A stretch of DNA of 15,350 nt from assembly GCA_965370435.1 (NCBI GenBank), contig CBDUUP010000062.1:1-15350 (forward strand). Direction: 5' to 3'. The stretch is from CBDUUP01 sp965370435 (lineage in GTDB: Bacteria > Chloroflexota > Anaerolineae > Anaerolineales > UBA11579). Positions 6,528 through 12,925 of the stretch are shown in pieces (position 1 is the stretch's first letter; each line of letters opens with the position of its first letter). The notes under the pieces were generated by a model. The model ran no database searches. It saw nothing but the letters and a program-made list of their open reading frames with translations, and was not told where the DNA came from. The translations under genes and the position numbers were made by a program.

Positions 6528-7652
6528 CTAGTTCAAGGCTCGGCGGATGTAGCGGGCCGAGAAAGTGATCATCACTAATCCAATTCCCGCCAGGGCCAGG
6601 ACGCTCGGCCACAGGGTCTCCAACCCAACGCCTTTCAACAGAATACCCCGGAAAATGGTCATCCAATGGTGGGCGGGGATGAAGTTGGCGACGAATTGCA
6701 GGACTGGCGGCATGGCTTCTACCGGCGTGGCGTAGCCGGTGAACATCACGTCAATCATCCCGACCAGCATCACCACCAGGAAAGCCTGGTGCTGGGTGCG
6801 GGAGGCGACCGAGATCACCAACCCCTTGCTCAGTTCGACCATCAAATAGCCAAAGGCCAGCAAGAGAAGCAGCCCCAAGGAACCCCGCACCGGTATCTTG
6901 AAAACCAGATTCACAGCGCCGAGCATCAAGATGAAATCCAAAAAACTGATCAGGATGGCGGGGATAGATTTGCCGATAATGATTTCTAGCGTGGTGAATG
7001 GCATCACCAGCAATTGCTCTAAAGTGCCTAATTCTCGCTCCCTGGAAAATGCCAACGAAGCGAATAAGAGCACGGTGAACTCCAACATCATGGCCAGTTC
7101 CGCCGGGACCGAATAGAGTGCCTGACTCAAGGCTTCGTTGAACCAAATTCGCACACTGGGGCTGAATCCAGCGAAGGCCTCTTCGCCCATTCCCAAACGG
7201 CTCACCGCAATTTTTTCTCCCAGGTCGGCAACCAAACCCTCCACCGTCCGCATGGCCGCGAGCGCGGAGGGGCTTTCAGAGCCATTGAGCAAGATCATTA
7301 AGATGGGATGGCCGTCTGGAGAAGCCAGTTCGGCTGCGTAGTTGGACGGGATAATGATGGCGGCGTTGGCTTGCCCGCGCTCGAAAGCATATTCAATCTC
7401 ATCCGTGTCGGTGATGTAAGCTTTCACATTGAAGGTGGTGGTGTTCTCCAGGGCCGTTATCACCTCCCGGCTGGCTGCGCTTTGATCTTGGTCTATGACC
7501 AATAAGGGAATGTTGGTGATGGGCTGGGAGGTCGCCCACCCGACCAGCAGCAATTCCAAAACGCCGCCAAAGAGCATGAAAGCAGGCAGCCACCAATCGC
7601 GGCGGATGTGGATGAACTCTTTTACGACCAGGCTCCAGATACGGGCTAACAT
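6528..7652 (-). CDS. ABC-2 type permease B
   Basis: This 374-residue membrane subunit has the layout of YbhS/YbhR/YhhJ permeases. One helix (about 22-42) is followed by a large external domain (about 43-185) containing IPLLVIDQDQSAASREVI, then a cytoplasmic loop FSRERELGTLEQLLVMP (about 203-220) and about five more helices to the C terminus. The true start is ATG 7652, with GAGG just upstream. The open frame continues upstream to 7916, but that part is translated from a short tandem repeat (LHTCNLQLAHL type) and is not part of the protein. The gene ends 11 bp before the proposed GTG of ATPase B. It lies downstream of an apparent insertion that separates it from permease A. Confidence 0.9.
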   Translation of the reverse strand: MLARIWSLVVKEFIHIRRDWWLPAFMLFGGVLELLLVGWATSQPITNIPLLVIDQDQSAASREVITALENTTTFNVKAYITDTDEIEYAFERGQANAAIIIPSNYAAELASPDGHPILMILLNGSESPSALAAMRTVEGLVADLGEKIAVSRLGMGEEAFAGFSPSVRIWFNEALSQALYSVPAELAMMLEFTVLLFASLAFSRERELGTLEQLLVMPFTTLEIIIGKSIPAILISFLDFILMLGAVNLVFKIPVRGSLGLLLLLAFGYLMVELSKGLVISVASRTQHQAFLVVMLVGMIDVMFTGYATPVEAMPPVLQFVANFIPAHHWMTIFRGILLKGVGLETLWPSVLALAGIGLVMITFSARYIRRALN

Positions 7653-7670
7653 TGGATCCTCGGGGAGTGT

Positions 7671-7888
7671 GCAAGAGGAAAGTTGCAAGTGTGCAAGTGG
7701 CAAGTGTGCAAGTGGCAAGTTGCAAGTGTGCAAGTGTGCAAGTTGCAAGTGTGCAAGTTGCAAGTGAGCAAGTTGCAAGTTGCAAGTGTGCAAGTGTGCA
7801 AGTGAGCAAATTGCAAGTGGGCAAGTTGCAGGTGTGCAAGAAGCAAGTTGAAAGTGTGCAAGTGAGCAGGTGGCAAGTGGGCAGATGC
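7671..7888. repeat. Irregular tandem array of 7-bp and 8-bp units, left arm
   Basis: About 29 units follow one another without gaps. Seven-base units are GCAAGTT or GCAAGTG; eight-base units are GCAAGTGT, GCAAGTGA or GCAAGTGG. The two lengths alternate irregularly (for example 8,7,8,7,7,8,8,7,8,7 from 7685). A few units carry one or two changes, and the array decays toward 7888. There are no spacers. It lies directly upstream of the ribosome site of permease B. The opposite arm at 8413-8468 reads as the reverse complement of the same unit. Confidence 0.9.
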
Positions 7889-7901
7889 GCGAGTGGATAA
7901 G

Positions 7902-7917
7902 CTTGCGGGGGCGCAAG
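7902..7917. repeat. Small perfect hairpin at the inner edge of the left array
   Basis: CTTGCG (7902-7907) and CGCAAG (7912-7917) form a perfect 6-bp stem with a GGGG loop. It uses the same CTTGC/GCAAG words as the arrays and marks the inner boundary. It is followed by a very G-rich, purine-rich stretch (7918-7950) with runs GGG, GGG and GGGGG that holds no gene. Confidence 0.5.
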
Positions 7918-7956
7918 TGGAGGTAGGGTGGGTGGGGGAGTGGAGGATGGACGGGT

Positions 7957-8394
7957 TCATTTATTAGGTTTGTAGTTTTGTTGTTTTATGATGTTAGGGG
8001 CCAGCATGGCGATTATTTCGTCAAATAAGTGTATGCGATTATCTAAATCGTCTGGCGGGAGGAGCTTCCGGCTTCGCCAATACCAACCGCGCGATTCGCG
8101 AGCCTCTCCGACCGCAATGCGTAAACGGTATGCGTAATCCTTTCCGTAGCCGCGCCCGTAACCTTCTTCAATGTTTGCGCTGATGGAACCGACGCTGCGA
8201 ATCAATTGTTCGGCAACTTTCTTGCCGCGCACATCTTTCATCAATAGTTTGCAGTCAGCCCAGACCAAATCGTAGGCGTACAGCGCTTTGGGGTATACCT
8301 GGAAGTTCCAAAGCGGATCTTTGCGCAGACTTGGATGGACAGTCTTCTTCCAAGCCTCGAAATTCAAAATCTTTTTCTCATTCATAGCACGCAT
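7957..8394 (-). CDS. Four-helix-bundle protein (23S rRNA intervening-sequence protein family)
   Basis: This 145-residue protein (142 if the ATG at 8385 is used) belongs to the small four-helix-bundle family first met in intervening sequences of 23S rRNA and related to the Avd accessory protein of diversity-generating retroelements. The family hallmark is visible as RSVGSISANIEEGYGRG (about residues 66-82), with a following helix DYAYRLRIAVGEARESRGW. The first 25 residues extend beyond the compact core usual for the family. No good ribosome site precedes either ATG. It lies in the same direction as the exporter genes, between permease A and permease B, and looks AT-richer than they do. Inverted 7-bp repeat arrays flank it on both sides, which suggests an inserted unit. 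No reverse transcriptase, template repeat or rRNA is in the window, so a retroelement role is not supported. Cellular function is unknown. Confidence 0.85.
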   Translation of the reverse strand: MRAMNEKKILNFEAWKKTVHPSLRKDPLWNFQVYPKALYAYDLVWADCKLLMKDVRGKKVAEQLIRSVGSISANIEEGYGRGYGKDYAYRLRIAVGEARESRGWYWRSRKLLPPDDLDNRIHLFDEIIAMLAPNIIKQQNYKPNK

Positions 8395-8412
8395 TCACAC
8401 TTACAATTTTTA

Positions 8413-8468
8413 CACTTACCACTTGTATCTTGCCACTTGCCACTTGCTACTTGCCACTTGCAACCTGC
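8413..8468. repeat. Tandem array of 7-bp units, right arm (inverted)
   Basis: Units CACTTAC, CACTTGT, then CACTTGC, CACTTGC, TACTTGC, CACTTGC and AACCTGC run with a 7-bp period; one interruption (ATCTTGC) occurs. Each is the reverse complement of the GCAAGTG unit at 7671-7888. The array ends only 7 bp before the stop codon of permease A. It is much shorter than the left arm and has no 8-bp units. Confidence 0.8.
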
Positions 8469-8474
8469 ATACTC

Positions 8475-9608
8475 TCATCCTAATTTCTTTCTGAAAAATA
8501 ACGCCGAGACACCGGTCAGGAGTATTCCCAGGACGACCAAAGCTAGGCCATAAGGCCAAAGTATGTCTAATCCCACACCAGTAGTGAAGACTCCTCGGGC
8601 GATGAAAGCGTAATGGGTGCCGGGTAAGCCGTAGGCTTCCATACGGACGATGGCGGGCATGGAGGAGATGGGGAAGAAGATGCCGGTGAGGAAAAATCCG
8701 GGCAGGAAGACCAGCAGAAAGGAGAGCGCCATCGCGCCGGCCTGGGTGTGGAGAAACACACCGATGATCATCCCCATGCTGAGCACCGCGAAGAAGAAGG
8801 CGACGGAGAGCATCATGAACAGGGAGAAGCTGCCCCGGAAGGGCACATCAAACCAGAGCATGGCGACAACGGTGGTGAAAACCACGTTGACCAGGCCGGC
8901 GAGCACGTAAGGGATCATCTTGCCGACCAGGAGTTCGGCGCGCCCTATGGGCGTCGCCAGCAATTGCTCGAAGGTGCCGTGCTCTCGCTCCCGGGCCAGG
9001 GTGAGGGCCACAGTCATGGCGGGCATCCCCAGCACCATGGAGAGCAAGCCGGGGATCATGTCTACGTTGGCTTCCAGGTTGGGGTTGTACCAGGTGCGGA
9101 TCCTCAAATCTATGGGCTGCAGGGAATCCAATGGAATGCCGCGGGCCTGAAGCTGGTCTGCCAGCAGGCGTCCGGCGAATTCCTGGGTCCGGCGTCCTAT
9201 TTGCTCCAGGGCAAAGCCGCCGCTGCCGGGTTCAGTGCCATCAATCAACACCTGCATGGGGATGCCCCGCATGGACACCAGATCATTTTCGAAGCCCGGA
9301 GGCAGGATAATGGCGGCCTTGATCTCGCTGCGAAGGAGCAGATCTTCGATCTCGTCCATCGTAGATACCATGACGTATAGATCCAGGTCGTCGCCTTGAG
9401 TGATTTCCTGAATGAAGGCTCGCGAGGTTGGGCTGCGGTCCAGGTCCAGGATCGCTAACGGAATGTTGCGGAGTTCGGCGGTCATCATGTAGGCCATCAT
9501 GAAGAGCAGCATCACCGGCATGAAGACCACCAGGAAGAAACTGCCCTTGTCTCGCCAGATGTGGCGAATCTCTTTGAGCGTAATGGCATAGACGCGGCGC
9601 AATAACAT
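8475..9608 (-). CDS. ABC-2 type permease A
   Basis: This 377-residue membrane subunit is a paralogue of permease B with the same plan. A first helix (about 24-43) is followed by an external domain (about 45-185) with IPLAILDLDRSPTSRAFIQ, a cytoplasmic loop AREREHGTFEQLLATP, and about five helices, the last near the C terminus before FFRKKLG. Start ATG 9608 is preceded by GGAGGG at good spacing. The gene begins only 2 bp after ATPase A, so the two are co-translated. Together with permease B it would form a heterodimeric channel, as proposed for YbhS/YbhR; that pairing is inferred from gene order and family. Confidence 0.92.
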   Translation of the reverse strand: MLLRRVYAITLKEIRHIWRDKGSFFLVVFMPVMLLFMMAYMMTAELRNIPLAILDLDRSPTSRAFIQEITQGDDLDLYVMVSTMDEIEDLLLRSEIKAAIILPPGFENDLVSMRGIPMQVLIDGTEPGSGGFALEQIGRRTQEFAGRLLADQLQARGIPLDSLQPIDLRIRTWYNPNLEANVDMIPGLLSMVLGMPAMTVALTLAREREHGTFEQLLATPIGRAELLVGKMIPYVLAGLVNVVFTTVVAMLWFDVPFRGSFSLFMMLSVAFFFAVLSMGMIIGVFLHTQAGAMALSFLLVFLPGFFLTGIFFPISSMPAIVRMEAYGLPGTHYAFIARGVFTTGVGLDILWPYGLALVVLGILLTGVSALFFRKKLG

Positions 9609-9610
9609 CT

Positions 9611-10549
9611 TTATCCCTCCTCCAGCTTCTTGATCAAGGAAATGAAGACCTCTTCCATCTGCGGCTCCGTGCGGCGCAAGCCCCGGTAGGTTATGCCTCG
9701 TTCGGTCAAGGCGGTCTCCAAGGAGGGCAAGCGCTGCTCGGCAGAGTCAAGGAAGACCCGCAGCAATTCGCCATAGGTCTGAACTTCCAACACTCCCGGC
9801 AGGTCTTCAAGTATTTCGCGCCCCAAACGCCAATCGCTGGGGCGCAGTTCGATCAATTCCCCGGCCACGGATTGGCGGATGCGCTTGGGATCGTCGCAGA
9901 GCACCATCCGCCCGGCATACATCAACCCCACCCGTTGGCAGCGTTCAGCCTCGTCCATGTAGGGCGTGCTGATCACGATAGTGGTACCCGCCAGGTGCAG
10001 GTCGGTGAGCAGGTCCCAGAACTCCCGCCGGGAGACCGGGTCCACGCCGGTGGTGGGTTCATCCAGCAGGAGGATATCCGGCTGGTGGATGAGGGTGGAA
10101 GCCAAAGCCAGCTTCTTCTGCATCCCGCCGGAGAGGTGGGCGGCGCGCCGGTCCAAGAAATCGGTCAGTTGGGCGAACTGCATGAGCCGTTCGGTGCGCT
10201 CCCGGCGGACCTCGCCATAAACGTCATAGAGACTGGCGAAGAAGTCCAGGTTTTCGCTCACGCTGAGGTCGCCGTAGAGACTGAACCGCTGGGCCATATA
10301 CCCGATCTTGGGCTTGACCGCCTCTGACTGGCGTTTCAGGTCATACCCGGCCACGGTGGCCGAGCCTTTGGTTATGTCCAGCAGACCCGCCAGGATGCGG
10401 AGCGTGGTGGTCTTGCCCGCGCCGTCCGGCCCCACCAACCCAAAGACCTCCCCGGGCTGGATGGACAAATCGAGAGAGTCCACCGCCCGGGTTTTGCCGA
10501 AATCCCGGGTGAGGGCATGGGTTTCGATGAGGGGAGGTGTGTCAGACAT
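9611..10549 (-). CDS. ABC exporter ATP-binding protein (ATPase A), H-loop His replaced
   Basis: This 312-residue ATPase shows Walker A GPDGAGKTT (40-48), Q-loop A86-Q87-R, signature LSGGMQKK (139-146) and Walker B ILLLDEPT (159-166, E164). The H-loop reads STPYMDEAERC, with Pro196 (codon CCC, 9964-9962) where ATPase B has His196. The H-loop His contacts the gamma-phosphate, so this site is probably weak or non-hydrolysing. The N-terminal half of YbhF-type double ATPases also lacks it, as far as I recall. The C-terminal tail ends EPQMEEVFISLIKKLEEG. The ATG at 10549 has no obvious ribosome site; it lies 14 bp after the small membrane protein gene, so reinitiation is likely. Confidence 0.93.
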   Translation of the reverse strand: MSDTPPLIETHALTRDFGKTRAVDSLDLSIQPGEVFGLVGPDGAGKTTTLRILAGLLDITKGSATVAGYDLKRQSEAVKPKIGYMAQRFSLYGDLSVSENLDFFASLYDVYGEVRRERTERLMQFAQLTDFLDRRAAHLSGGMQKKLALASTLIHQPDILLLDEPTTGVDPVSRREFWDLLTDLHLAGTTIVISTPYMDEAERCQRVGLMYAGRMVLCDDPKRIRQSVAGELIELRPSDWRLGREILEDLPGVLEVQTYGELLRVFLDSAEQRLPSLETALTERGITYRGLRRTEPQMEEVFISLIKKLEEG

Positions 10550-10563
10550 GGAGAGGTTGGCGA

Positions 10564-10857
10564 TTATTCAGCATCAGCTTTCTTGATCTTTCGGATAAGC
10601 CATAGCACCCCCAAGACCACCAGGGGCGGTTCGAGGATCGCCGCGACGAATACGATGATCCGCCCCATATCCGGGAATATCATGGGGACCAAGTACCAAT
10701 CTGCCAGACCGGTCAGAATGGCGACGATGATGGAGATGACGTAATCTCCAGTCTCTCCGTAGGGGCGGTGGTCTTTCCAGATAGAACCGGCCAAGACGGC
10801 CATCAGCAGGCCGATCACGAGCCAAACCGCCAGCATAACGATCAATCCCATGTCCAT
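10564..10857 (-). CDS. Small three-helix membrane protein, YeaQ/GlsB-like in appearance
   Basis: This 97-residue protein has three hydrophobic stretches (about residues 4-25, 38-60 and 66-87). A polar KDHRPYGETGDY loop follows the first, and the end is basic (RKIKKADAE). The pattern of a Gly/Ala-rich first helix with LAGSIW, then a G-D-Y-x-I-S-I-I-V-A-I-L-T-G helix, recalls the YeaQ/YmgE (transglycosylase-associated, GlsB) family, but the match is by eye and not firm. AAGGAG lies at ideal distance before the ATG. It sits between the TetR gene (55 bp upstream) and ATPase A (14 bp downstream), so it belongs to the exporter operon. Its role there is unknown; a stress or accessory membrane function is possible. 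Confidence 0.75.
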   Translation of the reverse strand: MDMGLIVMLAVWLVIGLLMAVLAGSIWKDHRPYGETGDYVISIIVAILTGLADWYLVPMIFPDMGRIIVFVAAILEPPLVVLGVLWLIRKIKKADAE

Positions 10858-10912
10858 TTCAAGTCTCCTTATGAAACACAGTAGTGAGTGAGGTAATCAT
10901 AGTACAGAATTT

Positions 10913-11527
10913 TCAAGTTGATAGCGTATTTAAGGCGCGGATTCCGTTGAGAAAAATATCCATCGGCAAATCGCCCATGACATCCCACTCGATTAGCTCT
11001 GGATTGATGAACCAAATCATGACCATGCCTTCCAACAAGGCGATAAAGGTGATAGCCGTCGCCTGGGGATCCACCAGATTGAATTCGCCGGAATCTATGC
11101 CTTGCTGGATGACCTGGGTCAGAAGTCTTTGATATTTCTGGTAATACCCGCTGATGGTGTTCAGCACCGACTTGTGGCGGGCGGCTAACGAAATGAATTC
11201 GAACATCAGCGGCATTAAGGGCCGAAGATGCTTAGTTTCCTCGATTCCGATTTGGGCGAAAGCGATTAAGAGTTCCCCTGCAGGCAGGTCGGAGTCCAAA
11301 GCGGTTTCCAGCGCCTTCATATCTTGGGTGAAGATGCGGTCTACCAAACCCAAGATAATTTCGTCTTTGCTCTTGAAGTACCAGTACAGCGTCCCCTTGC
11401 TGAGTCCCGACTCTTCGGCGACGTCGTCCATCCGAGCCTTGTGGAATCCCAACCGGGCGAAGACGGCGGTCGCCGCTTCGAGGATTTGATTTTTACGCTC
11501 TTCGGTAACGTCAGGTCGAGGGGTCAT
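10913..11527 (-). CDS. TetR-family transcriptional repressor
   Basis: This 204-residue protein has an N-terminal TetR helix-turn-helix domain (about residues 9-55: ERKNQILEAATAVFARLGF, then MDDVAEESGLSKGTLYWYFKSKDEI, with the typical G-T-L-Y-W-Y-F motif). An all-helical C-terminal ligand and dimer domain follows. It is the first gene of the exporter operon and probably represses it, as CecR does for ybhGFSR in E. coli. I start at ATG 11527, where the family begins; the open frame extends upstream to 11671 but would cross the promoter and operator. No good ribosome site is visible, so the mRNA may have a short leader. A palindromic operator lies just before the gene. The inducing ligand cannot be predicted from the sequence. 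Confidence 0.92.
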   Translation of the reverse strand: MTPRPDVTEERKNQILEAATAVFARLGFHKARMDDVAEESGLSKGTLYWYFKSKDEIILGLVDRIFTQDMKALETALDSDLPAGELLIAFAQIGIEETKHLRPLMPLMFEFISLAARHKSVLNTISGYYQKYQRLLTQVIQQGIDSGEFNLVDPQATAITFIALLEGMVMIWFINPELIEWDVMGDLPMDIFLNGIRALNTLST

Positions 11528-11545
11528 AGGTGATCTATCGCTTAG

Positions 11546-11563
11546 ACTGACTGGTCGGTCAGT
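11546..11563. promoter_or_regulatory. Probable TetR operator
   Basis: The 18-bp sequence ACTGACTGGTCGGTCAGT has perfect 6-bp arms, ACTGAC and GTCAGT, with a partly symmetric centre (14 of 18 positions symmetric). It lies between the -10 box of the leftward promoter and the TetR start codon, where bound repressor would block transcription. Operators of TetR-family proteins often contain such TGAC/GTCA arms. Assignment to this regulator is by position. Confidence 0.7.
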
Positions 11564-11566
11564 AAT

Positions 11567-11595
11567 AGTATATGACTTTTTGGAGTGAATGTCAA
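11567..11595 (-). promoter_or_regulatory. Promoter of the tetR-exporter operon
   Basis: On the minus strand a perfect TTGACA (11595-11590) is followed, after exactly 17 bp, by TATACT (11572-11567), a 5-of-6 match to TATAAT. The start site would fall near 11560, inside the operator palindrome. No comparable promoter is visible further inside the operon, so this site probably drives all genes down to 2695. Confidence 0.75.
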
Positions 11596-11650
11596 GCGAG
11601 AATTTGGATTTGGGTGCATTTCGGTTCTGGGGCGAGTTAGCGTGACACAG

Positions 11651-11756
11651 CGACTGAAGTCGCACCAACAACTACAAAGTCCGCCCTTCGGCGGACTAAA
11701 ACAGCTTTTAGTCGTCAAAGGCCGACTTCGTAAATGTTGGGATGACTTTAGTCATC
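11651..11756. repeat. Cluster of three small palindromes
   Basis: Three palindromes lie in about 105 bp: CGACTGAAGTCG (11651-11662), a perfect 8-bp stem AGTCCGCC/GGCGGACT with loop CTTC (11678-11697), and GATGACTTTAGTCATC (11741-11756). They share the words GACT and AGTC. None is followed by a convincing T run, so they do not look like terminators. The middle one resembles the hairpin at 14713-14732. The spacer between the TetR and TolB-like genes holds no gene. Confidence 0.6.
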
Positions 11757-11764
11757 ATGAGTCT

Positions 11765-11773
11765 TGGTACAAT
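11765..11773 (+). promoter_or_regulatory. Possible extended -10 promoter of the beta-propeller gene
   Basis: TGGTACAAT matches an extended -10 (TGn then TACAAT, 5 of 6). No -35 hexamer is evident at the usual distance, which extended -10 promoters tolerate. A transcript would begin near 11780, about 35 nt before the start codon. The third palindrome of the upstream cluster ends 8 bp before it. Confidence 0.35.
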
Positions 11774-11814
11774 TACACCTCAAAGGAAAACTCTTAGTTC
11801 ATAAGGAAATGTTG

Positions 11815-12891
11815 GTGAAAAAACGATCTCTATTGCTCACCGGACTTTCGGTTGTTAGCGCATTCTTAGCCTGTCAGAGCTTGGCCCCTGCTGATGTGGA
11901 CGTGGATAAACCGCCATTGTCCGATCAAACGGAAACGCCTCCCGCCCAGACCCAGGCGGCCCTGACCCGCAGGTCTGATGGGGCTGAATTGCTCTACGAT
12001 CCAACACCGCCCAGCAGCGCCCAGAACGCGGCGTTCTCGCCCGATGGACGGCGTTTGTTGTTCACCCGCTTTGACAACGGCTACAATTGGGGTCCGGCGG
12101 GGCTTTATACTTTGAATTTGTACACTTTCGAGATAGAGACTTTGCTCTACGAATCCGAATATGACAGCGTCAATCTGCCCGGCGCGGCCTGGAATCCCGT
12201 AATGGGTCTCATTGTATTTTCTTCGGAGCGCGAAGGTGATCTGGGTGAGATCTGGACCCATAACCCGGACTCAGGATCGTTTATGCGCATCACCCATCAC
12301 CAGGACATGGGGGAGTATTATTACTTCCTGGAACCCAGCTTCTCCCCGGACGGCCAGTGGATCGTGTTTGAGGTGAGTCCTGATGAAACGGAGGATGTAC
12401 AGCAGGGCAGCATATGGAAGGTTCGGATGGATGGTTCAGAGATGACCCAGTTGACCGGTGGCCCCAGCGAAAATACCGACGACCGCCAGCCGAATTGGTC
12501 TCCTCGAGGGGATCGCATCCTTTTCCAACGCCGGGAACCCGGCAGCGATGACTGGGACATCTATACTATGGCCCCCGATGGCTCTGACTTTAGACAAGTC
12601 ACCGATTCCCCCTCCAGCGATACCGACGCCAGTTGGTCGCCCAATGGTCGCTGGATCGTCTACTCCTCGGATTTTGGAGAACTGCCCTCGGCGAGTATTT
12701 TCGTTATACCGGCAGTGGGCGGCGAGCCAGCGCGTGTCACCTTTGAGGACGAGTACGAGGACGCCGCGCCGTCCTGGTCGCCGGACGGCATATGGATCGC
12801 TTTCGAGTCTTTCATCTCGGCTGAAGAGGAGAATCCTTCCTCCCTTTGGCGCATCGTCGCGCCTTTTCTGAATGAGGAACATGGCTACTGA
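11815..12891 (+). CDS. TolB-like (PD40) beta-propeller lipoprotein
   Basis: This 358-residue protein is predicted to be exported and lipid-anchored: a Lys/Arg start, a hydrophobic stretch, and the lipobox-like AFLAC at about residues 18-22, then a Pro/Thr/Gln linker. The body is a chain of PD40 (WD40-like) blades, each with a phrase such as FSPDGRRLLFTR, FSPDGQWIVFE, WSPRGDRILFQ, WSPNGRWIVYS and WSPDGIWIAFE; about six blades are recognisable. TolB-type propellers bind protein partners or peptides and have no catalytic residues. The GTG at 11815 is favoured because AAGGA (11803-11807) lies 7 nt upstream; the ATG at 11809 is too close to it but would add only two residues. A similar protein without an outer membrane cannot be acting as Tol-Pal TolB. 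It converges on the serine hydrolase gene with a 34-bp gap. Confidence 0.85.
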   Translation: MKKRSLLLTGLSVVSAFLACQSLAPADVDVDKPPLSDQTETPPAQTQAALTRRSDGAELLYDPTPPSSAQNAAFSPDGRRLLFTRFDNGYNWGPAGLYTLNLYTFEIETLLYESEYDSVNLPGAAWNPVMGLIVFSSEREGDLGEIWTHNPDSGSFMRITHHQDMGEYYYFLEPSFSPDGQWIVFEVSPDETEDVQQGSIWKVRMDGSEMTQLTGGPSENTDDRQPNWSPRGDRILFQRREPGSDDWDIYTMAPDGSDFRQVTDSPSSDTDASWSPNGRWIVYSSDFGELPSASIFVIPAVGGEPARVTFEDEYEDAAPSWSPDGIWIAFESFISAEEENPSSLWRIVAPFLNEEHGY

Positions 12892-12925
12892 GGATTGCTG
12901 GAGTACCGCGGACAAAGATTCGTGG

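Noticed and set aside
6517..6666. N-terminal extension of ATPase B
   Set aside because: It overlaps the permease B coding region in another frame. The GTG at 6516 has a good ribosome site and gives the normal N terminus.
7671..7888. CRISPR array
   Set aside because: Units are 7-8 bp and directly contiguous, with no unique spacers and no cas genes nearby.
7653..7916. N-terminal extension of permease B (about 88 residues rich in His, Leu, Cys, Thr)
   Set aside because: It is a translation of the tandem repeat array. The ATG at 7652 with its GAGG site matches the family start.
7957..8394. Avd of a diversity-generating retroelement
   Set aside because: The fold family fits, but there is no reverse transcriptase, template repeat or variable repeat in the window.
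7656..8481. ATCCT at 7656-7660 and 8477-8481 as a target-site duplication of the inserted element
   Set aside because: Five bases can match by chance, and removing the element with one copy would take away the stop codon of permease A and make it read on far into permease B. I therefore do not claim it as the insertion scar.
8748..9380. Plus-strand open frame of 210 codons, and similar ones at 3934-4530 and 5821-6480
   Set aside because: They are antisense to well-supported genes, have no ribosome sites, and have skewed compositions (His/Gly/Glu or Ser/Ala rich) expected of shadow frames in GC-rich coding DNA.
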